Positions 52,606 to 61,055 of a stretch of 64,000 nt of DNA are shown piece after piece (positions within the stretch are counted from its first letter, which is position 1; each line of letters starts with the position of its first letter). Origin of the DNA: Burkholderia sp. Nafp2/4-1b (GTDB lineage Bacteria > Pseudomonadota > Gammaproteobacteria > Burkholderiales > Burkholderiaceae). Where the stretch lies: positions 1,226,916-1,290,915 of the forward strand of contig NZ_ML058597.1 in assembly GCF_003635165.1 (NCBI RefSeq), written 5' to 3'. Under the pieces are notes generated by a model. It saw only the letters and a list, made by a program, of their open reading frames with translations. It was not told where the DNA came from and made no database searches. The translations under genes were made by a program, and so were the position numbers.

Positions 52606-53994
52606 ATGCAACCCGCTTCCCCCGCCCGATCCGCCTCCCACGGCGCGGCCGATACCGACCCGTCGCACGACCTCGTCTATGGCCCCAATGACCGGCCCGC
52701 GCCGATGGTCGCGTTCGTCGCCGCGCTGCAGCACCTGCTGGCGATCATCGTGCCGATCGTCACGCCCGGCTTGCTGATCTGCCAGGCGCTCGGCGTGTCG
52801 AGCCGCGATACGACCCTCATCGTGTCGATGTCGCTGGTGATTTCCGGCATCGCGACCTTCGTGCAGTGCAAGCGCTTCGGCCCGCTCGGCGCCGGCCTGC
52901 TGATCGTGCAAGGCACCAGCTTCAACTTCGTCGGCCCGCTGATTGCAGGCGGCAGCGTGATGGTCAAGCAGGGCACGCCGGTGGAGACCGTGATGGCCGC
53001 GATCTTCGGCGTCGTGATCGCCGGGTCGTTCGTCGAGATGGCCGTGTCGCGCATCCTGCCGTTCGTGAAGCGCCTGATCACGCCGCTCGTCACCGGCATC
53101 GTCGTGTTGCTGATCGGCCTCACGCTGATCAAGGTCGGCCTCATCAGCATGGGAGGCGGCTACGGCGCGATGGCCAACGGCACGTTCGCGAGCGCGCAGA
53201 ACCTGACGCTGTCGTGCCTCGTGCTCGGCACCATCATCCTGCTGAACCGCGTGCCGATCGTATGGGTGCGCAGCACCGCGCTCGTGATCGCGCTGATCAT
53301 CGGCTATGCCGCGGCCGCGGTGCTCGGCCGTCTCGACTTCACCGGCGTGCACCAGGCCGCGCTGTTCCAGGTGCCGACGCCGCTGCACTTCGGCATCGGC
53401 TTCTCGTGGTCGCTGTTCGTGCCGATGCTGATCATCTATCTCGTCACGTCGCTCGAAGCGATCGGCGACGTCACCGCCACCAGCAAGATCTCGAAGGAGC
53501 CGGTCGAAGGGCCGGTGTGGATGCGCCGGATCAAGGGCGGCGTGCTCGTGAACGGCGCGAACTCGCTGCTGGCCGGCGTGTTCAACACGTTCCCGAGCTC
53601 CGTGTTCGCACAGAACAACGGCGTGATCCAGATCACCGGCGTCGCGAGCCGCTACGTCGGCATCTGGATCGCGGGCATGCTCGTCGTGCTGGGCCTGTTC
53701 CCGGTGGTCGCGGGCGCACTGCAGGCCGTGCCGGAGCCCGTGCTCGGCGGTGCGGCAATGGTGATGTTCGGCGCGGTGGCGGCCTCGGGCATCAACATCC
53801 TGTCCGGCATCCACCTCGATCGCCGCGCGCTGCTGATCATCGCGGTGTCGCTCGCGCTCGGCCTCGGCGTGTCGCAAGTGCCGGACATTCTGAACAGCCT
53901 GCCGCATGCGCTGAAGAACGTGCTGGAATCGGGCGTCGCGACGGGCGGCATCTGCGCGCTCGTGATGAACTGGTTCCTGCCGGAACAGAAGTAA
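52606..53994 (+). CDS. NCS2 purine permease (xanthine/urate type)
   Basis: 462 residues, about 12-14 membrane segments. NCS2 signature QNNGVIQITGVASRYVG near residue 343, QGTSFNFVGPLIAGG near 105 and SLEAIGDVTATSKIS near 285 with the conserved Glu and Asp residues. The QNxGxxxxTG form places it with the xanthine/uric acid permeases (XanPQ, UacT) rather than uracil. It would import purine with a proton. No purine catabolic gene is next to it in the window. Confidence 0.9.
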   Translation: MQPASPARSASHGAADTDPSHDLVYGPNDRPAPMVAFVAALQHLLAIIVPIVTPGLLICQALGVSSRDTTLIVSMSLVISGIATFVQCKRFGPLGAGLLIVQGTSFNFVGPLIAGGSVMVKQGTPVETVMAAIFGVVIAGSFVEMAVSRILPFVKRLITPLVTGIVVLLIGLTLIKVGLISMGGGYGAMANGTFASAQNLTLSCLVLGTIILLNRVPIVWVRSTALVIALIIGYAAAAVLGRLDFTGVHQAALFQVPTPLHFGIGFSWSLFVPMLIIYLVTSLEAIGDVTATSKISKEPVEGPVWMRRIKGGVLVNGANSLLAGVFNTFPSSVFAQNNGVIQITGVASRYVGIWIAGMLVVLGLFPVVAGALQAVPEPVLGGAAMVMFGAVAASGINILSGIHLDRRALLIIAVSLALGLGVSQVPDILNSLPHALKNVLESGVATGGICALVMNWFLPEQK

Positions 53995-54091
53995 CGCTAT
54001 GCATGCCGTGCGACGGCGCCCGCGCCACGGGCCCGTCGCTGCGGGCGATACCGGCTTGGCCGCGCGCCCCACACTCGCTAGAATCGGTTTC

Positions 54092-54514
54092 ATGCCTCAA
54101 GCGTCCACCACCCCGAACTCGCAGGAAACGCCCGGCGTCCCCGTCAGGGAACGCGCGACCGTCGTCTGCTACCGCGAACAACAGGTGTTGCTCGTTGCGC
54201 GTGCGTCGTCGCGGTGGGCACTGCCTGGCGGCACGATCAAGCGTGGCGAGACGCCGTTCGAAGCCGCGCATCGGGAGCTCGAGGAAGAAACCGGCATCGT
54301 GGGCCAGGACCTCGTCTACTCGATGCAGTTCACCGGGCTCGCGAAGGTCCATCACGTGTTCTTCGCCGAAGTCGGCCCGGACCAGACGCCGCAAGCGAGC
54401 AACGAGATCGAGAAGTGCAAGTGGTTTCGGATCGACAGCGTCGATACGCTGCGCGCGAGCATCCCGACGAAGCGCATCGTCGAGCTCGTCTACCGGCACG
54501 AAATCCTGAAGTAG
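54092..54514 (+). CDS. Nudix hydrolase
   Basis: 140 residues. Full Nudix box GGTIKRGETPFEAAHRELEE-ETGI with all Glu ligands for Mg2+. N-terminal ERATVVCYREQQVLLVARA; C-terminal WFRIDSVDTLRASIPTKRIVELVYRHEIL. Cleaves a nucleoside diphosphate linked to another group; substrate unknown. Weak ribosome site. Starts 97 bases after the permease stop on the same strand, possibly same transcript. Confidence 0.9.
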   Translation: MPQASTTPNSQETPGVPVRERATVVCYREQQVLLVARASSRWALPGGTIKRGETPFEAAHRELEEETGIVGQDLVYSMQFTGLAKVHHVFFAEVGPDQTPQASNEIEKCKWFRIDSVDTLRASIPTKRIVELVYRHEILK

Positions 54515-54533
54515 GTAGACACCCCACCCCCAC

Positions 54534-54549
54534 CGGCTCGCACGAGCCG
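54534..54549. terminator. 6-bp hairpin after Nudix gene
   Basis: CGGCTC and GAGCCG pair around loop GCAC, directly after the C-rich run following the Nudix stop. Weak and without T run; followed by TATGAT (54551-54556), a possible -10 box for the next gene. Confidence 0.3.
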
Positions 54550-54600
54550 ATATGATGCGCCCACGGTCCTTCGTCGCGTTCCCTTCCGAGCGAGCTGCTG

Positions 54601-54903
54601 ATGAACAGTGTGTGCACCTACCGCGGATACACCATCGATGTCCGCTGCGAGTTCCGGCTCGACCCGCCGCGCGATCCCGCCCCGCCGCCCGAGACGCTGC
54701 GGTTCGGATTCGTCGCGGTCGTGCAGGTGCGTGCGGCCGGCAGTGCGCCGCGTCTGCTCGCGCCGATCCGCCTCGCCGACGACGGCGGCCGCCTGTTCGA
54801 CGACACCCGCCACGCGTTGCGGGCGGGCCTGAAGGCCGGCGAAATCATCGTTGACGATCTTCTGATCGATGCAGGTCCGCCCGACGGACGAACGCATTCC
54901 TGA
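54601..54903 (+). CDS. small hypothetical protein (100 aa)
   Basis: MNSVCTYRGYTIDVRCEFRL ... GLKAGEIIVDDLLIDAGPPDG. Beta-rich, one cysteine pair at the N-terminus, no signal peptide. Codon bias fits. Conserved-looking but not a family I recognise. Separated from the Nudix gene by 86 bases with a weak hairpin and a TATGAT box between. Confidence 0.65.
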   Translation: MNSVCTYRGYTIDVRCEFRLDPPRDPAPPPETLRFGFVAVVQVRAAGSAPRLLAPIRLADDGGRLFDDTRHALRAGLKAGEIIVDDLLIDAGPPDGRTHS

Positions 54904-54954
54904 GCCGTCGCAGGGCCCGGAATGGCTTTTCGAGGATCGGCAGCAGGCCGGCGC

Positions 54955-55167
54955 TCAGTGCAGGCGCTTTCTGCGCAGTTCGTGCGTGGAATAGACGACG
55001 AGGAAGATACCCAGCATCGCGATGCCGGATGCCATGAAGTCGTTTGCGGTTCCCGCGCTGTGCAGCGCCTTCGGGAACAGGCCGAGGCTCAGCCCTGCAG
55101 CCGCGAGGAACAAGCCAGCCGCCACACCCCACGCTGGCCCGATGGTCTTTTCGATTGCGTTTTTCAT
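54955..55167 (-). CDS. small membrane protein (70 aa)
   Basis: MKNAIEKTIGPAWGVAAGLFLAAAGLSLGLF, then GTANDFMASGIAMLGIFLVVYSTHELRRKRLH: two hydrophobic helices with a basic C-terminus. Likely a small inner-membrane protein with both ends inside. Convergent with the 100-aa gene. Function unknown; codon bias is weaker than in the genes to the left. Confidence 0.6.
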   Translation of the reverse strand: MKNAIEKTIGPAWGVAAGLFLAAAGLSLGLFPKALHSAGTANDFMASGIAMLGIFLVVYSTHELRRKRLH

Positions 55168-55526
55168 ACAGCACCCGTCTACAGTCGTTGCCCGAACGAT
55201 GCCGGCTCGAGATGCCGTGTCTATCGTTCTTGCCTTGACTATAGCGAGGAAACAATCGCGGCGAATTCAGGGCTTTTCCCGATCAAGTTTGCGCTTTCGC
55301 GACCGGTGCACGGCGACGCTTGGCCGATGCACCCACTCCTCAAGCATTGGCTCGCTTCGAAGGATTGCCCGAAGAAGTCTGACAAAAGCCCGCACCCTCG
55401 ATCAATCGACACGAGCCAGTCTCGATAGGAAAACGTCAGCCAACGATCCGTATAATGCACGCCACAGCCAAGTCCAGGCTCGAATGACACGCATGTTATC
55501 GGTAGCGGAAAACGGGGATATTCATT
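55168..55526. other. promoter region of MHYT-GGDEF-EAL gene
   Basis: About 360 bases without a gene, less GC-rich than average. A perfect TATAAT -10 box lies at 55451-55456, 70 bases before the GTG start at 55527; no good -35 box lies at the right distance. Confidence 0.4.
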
Positions 55527-57602
55527 GTGCACGGTACCTATAACGCTTGGCTTGCTGCATTGTCGTTGGTCGTCGCGACCCTTGCGGCCTACACGGCACT
55601 CGACCTCTCCAGCCGTATTGCGCTGCTCGACCACGAGCGGCGGCGTCACGCGTGGATCGCCGGCGGCGGGATGGCAATGGGTATCGGCATCTGGTCGATG
55701 CACTTCATCGGCGTTCTGTCATTTGCGCTGCCCATTCCGCTCGGCTACGACTTCGCGATTACGGGTGCCTCGCTGGCGATTGCCGTCGTCGTGTCGTGGT
55801 TTGCGCTGTACATCGCGTCGCGCGCGTCGCTGTCGCGCGGGCGTCTCGTCACCAGTGCCATCCTGATGGGATTCGGCATTGCCGGCATGCATTACACCGG
55901 CGACGCCGCGATGAAAATGCAGCCGGCCATCACGTACGATCCCGTGCTGGTTGCCGCATCGATCGCAATCGCGATTGCCGCGTCCGGCGCCGCGCTATGG
56001 ATCACGCACGCCCTCAGCGCCGCCAATCAACGCCAGTTGAACATCAAGCGAGTCGCAGGCGCGTGCGTGATGGGCATCGCGATAACGGGCATGCACTACA
56101 CGGCGAATGCCGCCGCCACCTTCCTGCCTGGCTCGATCTGCGGCGCGGCTCACGAGATCGCGACGCCATTGCTCGCCACCGCGGTGACGCTCTCTACCCT
56201 GGGGATCCTGGTCGTGACGCTCGTGCTCAGCCGGTCGGGCGCACGGACGTCATTTCTTGCGAGCGTCGTATCGCGGCTTAACGGTGAGATCGTTCGCATG
56301 GCGCAATTCGACGAACTGACCAACCTCCCGAACCGCCGCACATTGATGGAACGCATCGAGTATGCGATCCATGCAGACCATCCATCGCAAGCCAAGTTTG
56401 CGGTGCTGTTCATGGACCTTGATGGTTTCAAGACCATCAACGATTCGCTTGGCCACACCGCGGGCGACGAGGTGCTGAAGGCATTCGCGCTGCGCTTGCA
56501 GCAATGCGTGCGCGCCAGCGATACCGTGGCACGCCTGGGCGGCGATGAATTCGTGGTTCTGCTGGAGAATGTTTCGTCCATCGACGACGTCGAGCGTGTC
56601 GCGGAAAACGTGCTGAACCGGATGCGCGAGGGCCTTTGGAACGATGCCCAGCCGCTGCAAGTCACGCCGAGTATCGGCATTGCGCTCTACCCGCGTGACG
56701 GCGACACGGTGGAAGTGCTGCTCAAGCATGCCGACGTCGCAATGTATGAGGCGAAGCGTGCCGGGCGCAGTACCTACCGATTCTTCCAGGGTGACATGAA
56801 CGTCGCGGCTGACCGCAAGCTGCAAGTCCAGCGCGCGGTGCACGAAGCGCTGGCTACCGGCTACTTCCAGCTACATTTCCAGCCGAAATACCATGGCGGC
56901 AGTGGCGCGCTTAGCGGCGCCGAAGCGCTGTTGCGACTGAACCATCCGCAACTCGGCACGTTGATGCCCGCGGAGTTCATCCCCATCGCCGAACGCACGG
57001 GGCAGATCGTGCAAATCGGCTACTGGGTCGTACGAGAAACGTGCCGCCACTTGAAACGCTGGCGAGCGGACGGATTGCCGCCTCTCCAGGTCGCCATCAA
57101 TCTGTCGCCGCGACAGATAGCCGAGCCGGATCTGGTTTCGAATTTTCTCGGGATCCTGAGTGCCGAGGGCGTGAAGCCCGCTCAGCTCATGTTCGAGATT
57201 ACCGAGACGGTGGCCATGCAGGACGCCGCGCACACGACGGCGATGATCCACGAATTCCAGGCCAATGGCTTTGAAGTCGCGATCGACGACTTCGGCACCG
57301 GCTATTCCAGCCTGGGCTACCTGCAACGGTTTCGTGCAAAGCAGTTGAAGATCGACCGGTTCTTTACCCATGAGCTCGACAAGCCCAACCCCGAGGGCAG
57401 CGCGATCGTGCGCGCCATCATTGCATTGGCGCACACGCTGAAAATGGATGTGGTCGCGGAAGGCGTTGAAACCGCATCGCAGCTGGAACAACTCAAAGTC
57501 CTGATGTGCGACGAGGTGCAGGGGTTCCTGCTCGGTCATCCGCTTGAACCGGCGGCATTTGGCAGGCTGCTGCAAAAGGGCGCGCCGGTGGCGAGCAGTT
57601 GA
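55527..57602 (+). CDS. MHYT-GGDEF-EAL cyclic di-GMP protein
   Basis: 691 residues from GTG 55527 with GGGGA upstream. Seven membrane helices to about residue 235 form an MHYT sensor with MHFIG (59-63), MHYTGDAAM (121-129) and MHYTANAAA (189-197); His and Met there are thought to bind copper and so sense a gas or redox signal. GGDEF 338-342 with intact RASD I-site (329-332). EAL domain with GAEALLRL, DDFGTGYSSLGYL and AEGVET. Inner-membrane regulator of c-di-GMP level. Third such protein in this window. Codon bias is weaker than in wspR. Confidence 0.93.
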   Translation: MHGTYNAWLAALSLVVATLAAYTALDLSSRIALLDHERRRHAWIAGGGMAMGIGIWSMHFIGVLSFALPIPLGYDFAITGASLAIAVVVSWFALYIASRASLSRGRLVTSAILMGFGIAGMHYTGDAAMKMQPAITYDPVLVAASIAIAIAASGAALWITHALSAANQRQLNIKRVAGACVMGIAITGMHYTANAAATFLPGSICGAAHEIATPLLATAVTLSTLGILVVTLVLSRSGARTSFLASVVSRLNGEIVRMAQFDELTNLPNRRTLMERIEYAIHADHPSQAKFAVLFMDLDGFKTINDSLGHTAGDEVLKAFALRLQQCVRASDTVARLGGDEFVVLLENVSSIDDVERVAENVLNRMREGLWNDAQPLQVTPSIGIALYPRDGDTVEVLLKHADVAMYEAKRAGRSTYRFFQGDMNVAADRKLQVQRAVHEALATGYFQLHFQPKYHGGSGALSGAEALLRLNHPQLGTLMPAEFIPIAERTGQIVQIGYWVVRETCRHLKRWRADGLPPLQVAINLSPRQIAEPDLVSNFLGILSAEGVKPAQLMFEITETVAMQDAAHTTAMIHEFQANGFEVAIDDFGTGYSSLGYLQRFRAKQLKIDRFFTHELDKPNPEGSAIVRAIIALAHTLKMDVVAEGVETASQLEQLKVLMCDEVQGFLLGHPLEPAAFGRLLQKGAPVASS

Positions 57603-57617
57603 TGCATTCAACCGCAC

Positions 57618-58010
57618 GTGGGCCGTCGCGGCGCATGCGTATCCGCCGGTATCGAAGGAGGATTCTGGAAGGCCGCCGCGTCGCGTTCCGCGCCGCCGCC
57701 AAGTGAGCCGGAGAAAGCCGGTGGTTTCCGCGCTTACGCGGTTCCTTCCTACCCGGGCAGCGGCATCAAGCGCGACATTCCGCAGGCGGAAACGCCGCTG
57801 ATCCTGAGCGCGCCCTCCGCAGCGTCCACAGGTTCGTTTTCGTTATTGCGCGAGACGGTCTGCGCCCGCCCGGGCGCCCGGGACACGAGCGAACAGCAGG
57901 TTCGGCTGGCCTTCGAACTGAACAGGCAGCGCATCCTTCGCGCCGTCGGACCGTGCTGGGAGATCCCGTATCAAGGCGAGACAATCCCCGTTCCATTCGA
58001 GAATCTGTAG
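57618..58010 (+). CDS. doubtful hypothetical protein or gene remnant
   Basis: 130 codons from GTG 57618 without a ribosome site. The second half (VRLAFELNRQRILRAVGP, EIPYQGETIPVPFENL) looks like real protein, the first half does not. It could be the end of a broken gene whose 5' part was lost, or chance. No family recognised. Confidence 0.3.
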   Translation: MGRRGACVSAGIEGGFWKAAASRSAPPPSEPEKAGGFRAYAVPSYPGSGIKRDIPQAETPLILSAPSAASTGSFSLLRETVCARPGARDTSEQQVRLAFELNRQRILRAVGPCWEIPYQGETIPVPFENL

Positions 58011-58183
58011 AAGCCTTTCGCCAACATGCTTCGTTCTACGAAAGCATCGCCACGCGAGCGGCTCGGCGCGACGAGCTGGATGCGTTCGAGAGGCACCCGC
58101 GATTTTGGATCGTCGAACGTCACGGCGTTCGCGCGGATCGTGATCGCGTGCGAAGTCGGGCCCGGCAAGCTGAAGATGGCCAT
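57971..58183 (-). CDS. doubtful small hypothetical protein
   Basis: 70 codons, MAIFSLPGPTSHAITIRANAV ... NGTGIVSP. Third-position G/C bias is good over the first 45 codons and the composition is protein-like, but the plus-strand frames over the same bases score similarly. No ribosome site. It overlaps the doubtful plus-strand gene by 40 bases. Confidence 0.25.
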   Translation of the reverse strand: MAIFSLPGPTSHAITIRANAVTFDDPKSRVPLERIQLVAPSRSRGDAFVERSMLAKGFYRFSNGTGIVSP

Positions 58184-58365
58184 CGCACGAGCGGCGGGCT
58201 ATTGCGCGCCCGGAAACTATGAATTTCAGAAAGGCGGCTGTAAGTCTGCGATAGGAAGATGGCGCACCTCAACGCCACATGCAGAACGACTCGCGGACTC
58301 GTCCGGGCGTTGTTTCACTAATCCCGTGTCCGTGTTTCCGGCTCTCGATACTTGAAAGTTTCATC

Positions 58366-58680
58366 ATGGCTAAAGCGCTCATGCCCGTCCTCGCTGTCGT
58401 ATCCGTTATCGCTCTTCCCACGGGCACGCCTGCCAATGGAAATGGTCCCCTGACGCGCGAACCGGTGCACGAAGAAGTCGTCCCACTGCAGCAAGCGCGG
58501 TATGACCGTAGCTACGGTAACGCGCGTTATCCGGTGGACATCTACGCGGAACTGGCGAGCGTGGCGGCTCAACAGCAGGCGTTAAGCGGGTACGATGGCG
58601 CGAATTTCGGCTCGGCAGTTTCCGGCGCAACGACTGCGGCTCAATTGGCCTCCTATGGCTCGATCCATATCGAAAGTTGA
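58366..58680 (+). CDS. small exported protein, DUF4148-like
   Basis: 104 residues. MAKALMPVLAVVSVIALPTG is a signal-like start. Mature part: LTREPVHEEVVPLQQARYD and ARYPVDIYAELASVAAQQQAL echo the DUF4148 pattern (TRaqV..EL..LE.AGY, then YPaDIqaA) of Burkholderia periplasmic proteins. First of three consecutive small envelope genes. Poor ribosome site. Function unknown. Confidence 0.65.
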   Translation: MAKALMPVLAVVSVIALPTGTPANGNGPLTREPVHEEVVPLQQARYDRSYGNARYPVDIYAELASVAAQQQALSGYDGANFGSAVSGATTAAQLASYGSIHIES

Positions 58681-58712
58681 CTCAGCGTCGACACGGACAA
58701 AGGAGAGATTTT

Positions 58713-59045
58713 GTGAAATCGAAAAGAGCCGTCCTTGCGCTGATCGCAACGACTGCCATATGCCTGTGCACCACAGCGCGGGCGCATGTCAGGGTCGGGG
58801 TCCTGGTGGGTGTCCCGCCCCCGGTCATGATCGCGCCCGCCCCGGTCTTCTACGCGGAGCCCGTCCCGGTTGTCGTGCCGTCGGCCGAGCCAGCCCCGAC
58901 CACCGTCTACGCCGAAAAAACGCAGACGAGTCCCCCGGCGGGCACTTGGTGGTATTGCCCGGTCACAAAGAAATATTACCCGTACGTGAAGGGGTGTTCG
59001 AGCGGCTGGGTCGAAGTGCCCGCGAAGCCAACCGGACCCAAGTGA
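58713..59045 (+). CDS. small exported Pro/Val-rich protein with WWYCP motif
   Basis: 110 residues from GTG 58713 with AAAGGAGAG upstream. Signal peptide MKSKRAVLALIATTAICLCTTARA, a Pro/Val/Ala-rich linker, then GTWWYCPVTKKYYPYVKGC and SSGWVEVP. The last block matches a common small-protein tail of Burkholderia and relatives with two cysteines and clustered Tyr. Probably periplasmic or outer-membrane associated. Starts 32 bases after the previous gene; likely same transcript. Confidence 0.72.
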   Translation: MKSKRAVLALIATTAICLCTTARAHVRVGVLVGVPPPVMIAPAPVFYAEPVPVVVPSAEPAPTTVYAEKTQTSPPAGTWWYCPVTKKYYPYVKGCSSGWVEVPAKPTGPK

Positions 59046-59046
59046 G

Positions 59047-59628
59047 ATGAGCACACGCAATTTGGTTTCGCCGGTATCGTGCGCGAAGCGCAGCGTATTA
59101 GCGGTAACCGCGGCGATGAGCCTGGCCGGCATCATGGCGCTCGCCGGCTGTGCTGCTGTGCCGATGGGCCCCACAGTGATGGCGCTGCCCGGCACGAGCA
59201 AGTCGTTCGATCAATTCCGCGCCGATGACGCGACGTGCCGGCAATTCGCTTCGGAACAGACCGCTGGCGTCAGCACTCAATCGGCTGCGGCAAGCGGCGC
59301 CCTCGGCGGTATGGCCGCCGGCGCTGCGCTCGGCGCGGCGGCCGGTGCAGCCTTCAATGGCCATCGTGGCGCGGCAGTGGGCGCAGGCATGGGTCTGCTC
59401 GGCGGCAGCGTGATCGGCGCTGGCATCGCACAAAGCTCCGCCGCCAGCGTTCAACAACGCTACGATCAGGCGTATGTTCAGTGCATGTACGCAAATGGCG
59501 AGCGTGTCCCGGTCCAGCGTAGCGCCGCCGATTTGTATCGGGCGCGCGATGAAGCGCCACGATCGCAGGCGGCCTACAATACGCCGCCTCCCCCTGCTTA
59601 CGATACGCCTCCTCCGCCGGGTTACTGA
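59047..59628 (+). CDS. glycine-zipper lipoprotein
   Basis: 193 residues, starting 1 base after the previous stop. Signal peptide with lipobox ALAGC (C35). The central Gly-zipper GALGGMAAGAALGAAAGAAF and GAAVGAGMGLLGGSVIGAGIA could span or insert in a membrane; the segment VQQRYDQAYVQCMYANGERVP is common to YMGG-like Gly-zipper proteins. Tail of PPPPAYD repeats. Outer-membrane lipoprotein, role unknown (envelope stress or structure). Confidence 0.8.
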   Translation: MSTRNLVSPVSCAKRSVLAVTAAMSLAGIMALAGCAAVPMGPTVMALPGTSKSFDQFRADDATCRQFASEQTAGVSTQSAAASGALGGMAAGAALGAAAGAAFNGHRGAAVGAGMGLLGGSVIGAGIAQSSAASVQQRYDQAYVQCMYANGERVPVQRSAADLYRARDEAPRSQAAYNTPPPPAYDTPPPPGY

Positions 59629-59700
59629 CCTCGGCACGCCGATGACGCTCGATCGCGGGATCCCAAAACGTTAGGAATTGCGAGCCAAGCGTAAACGAAC

Positions 59701-60022
59701 AACGGCCCCGGTCCAGCGATGTCCTGCCCGTTAAAGTTCAGCTCGTCGTGTCATCCAGGCACAGCACCACCTCGCATGCCCGCATCCGCTCGGTCGAGCT
59801 CTGCCAGTGCGGCTCGACGACGTCGATCCATTCCAGCTGGTCCTGCGCGAAGGACCGATAAGCCGCCGTCTCAGCCCAGCCGCCGCATGCCGGCGGAATG
59901 CTCGCCGTCGGATTGCCCGACAGTTGCTCGGCCAGCAGGATCGCCCGCCGGTTCCGGCGCTTGTCGCCCGGATCAATGCCCTTGAATTCCATTGCCGGCC
60001 AGCTCGCCGTTGCTCGTGCCAT
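59701..60022 (-). pseudogene. IS4-family transposase fragment, frameshifted
   Basis: From ATG 60022: MARATASWPAMEFKGIDPGD then NRRAILLAEQLSGNPTASIP, TAAYRSFAQDQLEWIDVVEP and VVLCLDDTT, the N-terminal DNA-binding domain of Tn5/IS4-type transposases. At ACGACGAGC (about 59738-59746) the frame shifts by one missing base; the next frame reads DELNFNGQDIAGPGPL, the expected continuation. Homology ends near 59701. So only about 107 of some 450 residues remain: no catalytic DDE triad, no inverted repeats seen. A decayed mobile element. Confidence 0.85.
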
Positions 60023-60023
60023 T

Positions 60024-60050
60024 CGCGTGCCACGCGTGCCACGCGTGCCG
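60024..60050. repeat. 9-bp tandem repeat, three copies
   Basis: CGCGTGCCA at 60024-60032 and 60033-60041, then CGCGTGCCG at 60042-60050, just upstream of the transposase fragment. Confidence 0.8.
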
Positions 60051-60097
60051 CGCAAAGAGCAAGAGTAAACCGCGAGCCGCGACAGTTTACAAGCCGC

Positions 60098-60427
60098 TCA
60101 CGCCGACTTGTGTGTAAAGGAATACTCCAACTGATCATTGGATGCGACACGCCCTGTAACGGACGAACTGCTCATACCGCCATAGTTTTCGAATATCTGC
60201 CGCTGAGACGCCACGCGTGCGAGTGCCGCCCGGAAGTCGAACGCATATTGCTTGCTGACGCAAGTCTTCATCCTGTCTTGGTAGCACGGGCGCTGTTGGG
60301 CTACATTCGTGCGCACCTGCATACGCGGCAACGGAGCGCGATCGTTATTGTGAGCGAGCGCGATAGCGGGCGTAGTCAGCACAGAGGCAACGACAGGAAG
60401 AGAGATGAACGTTTTTCGCTTTGCCAT
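60098..60427 (-). CDS. small exported hypothetical protein (109 aa)
   Basis: MAKRKTFISLPVVASVLTTPAIALA signal peptide. Mature part includes RTNVAQQRPCYQDRMKTCVSKQYAFDFRAALARV with two cysteines. Lower G/C bias than the window average. No family recognised. Next to a transposase remnant, so possibly part of acquired DNA. Confidence 0.6.
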   Translation of the reverse strand: MAKRKTFISLPVVASVLTTPAIALAHNNDRAPLPRMQVRTNVAQQRPCYQDRMKTCVSKQYAFDFRAALARVASQRQIFENYGGMSSSSVTGRVASNDQLEYSFTHKSA

Positions 60428-60737
60428 GATTAGAAATCCATATCGAAATGATGCAGCAAGTACAACGGATATAGCGAACGTGAATCGACGTGATGACCGG
60501 TTCAGTCGAACAGCAGCAAACTGAAGCCGGATCGTTCAGCGGCAGTTTAGCCATTTGCCGGCAGCTTGGAAGCACCGTGCCGACAACAAATACTTCCGCC
60601 GCCAGCAACGGTTTGAGTTGCGGCAATCGCTGCTCACACCGATAGGTTGACGCATCAGCAATTGACTGTTGCTGACGCGTAATGGTGCGTTGCTGCCGAT
60701 ATACTCCGCTGCAGCTCACCCATTGGAGAGGACTCTT
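60428..60737. other. intergenic region, low GC
   Basis: 310 bases between divergent small genes. Visibly AT-richer than the average. GGAGAGGACTCTT precedes the start at 60738. No gene or clear promoter. Confidence 0.45.
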
Positions 60738-60920
60738 ATGCAACTTCCGTTTAATGCCCGACTCGTCGAAGCCAAACATCAGACCGCGCACAAGATCGTG
60801 CAGCACGCGCTCAAGAGCGCAGCGATCGCCGACACGTTGAATGGCGCGATCGACGTGCTCGGCGACGCGCTGCTGGAACTCGAACTCATGATCGAACACG
60901 AGGGTCCGGGGACGCACTGA
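60738..60920 (+). CDS. small hypothetical protein (60 aa)
   Basis: MQLPFNARLVEAKHQTAHKIV ... LELELMIEHEGPGTH, a helical acidic protein with a good ribosome site (GGAGAGGA). Codon bias is strong in its second half. No family recognised. Upstream of the LysR gene, but a separate promoter lies between. Confidence 0.6.
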   Translation: MQLPFNARLVEAKHQTAHKIVQHALKSAAIADTLNGAIDVLGDALLELELMIEHEGPGTH

Positions 60921-60962
60921 GGCGGTTCGTTGCTCGCAAGCCCTCCATTCCAAGGATCACCG

Positions 60963-60991
60963 TTGACTTTCTGAGCATATGTGATGATACT
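60963..60991 (+). promoter_or_regulatory. sigma-70-like promoter for LysR gene
   Basis: TTGACT (60963-60968), 17-base spacer, GATACT (60986-60991), about 65 bases upstream of the LysR ATG. The best match to a -35/-10 pair that I saw in the window. Confidence 0.5.
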
Positions 60992-61055
60992 ATCAGAATT
61001 GAAGAAACGGTCGGGTTCCGGCCCTCTGCGCCACCGAGCGCGCTGGACCTCATCT

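Larger units (their letters stand above)
57603..58365. other. 760-bp region with only weak candidate genes
   Basis: Two overlapping low-confidence frames (57618-58010 plus, 57971-58183 minus) are listed separately. Beyond 58184 the plus strand has frames without ribosome site. The region may hold decayed genes. Confidence 0.4.

Noticed and set aside
52249..54093. 614-codon minus-strand frame opposite the purine permease
   Set aside because: Low-complexity His/Arg/Asp/Gln translation, typical of antisense to GC-rich membrane protein genes.
58026..58355. Plus-strand frame of 109 codons before the DUF4148-like gene
   Set aside because: No ribosome site, mixed codon bias, and overlaps other equally weak frames.
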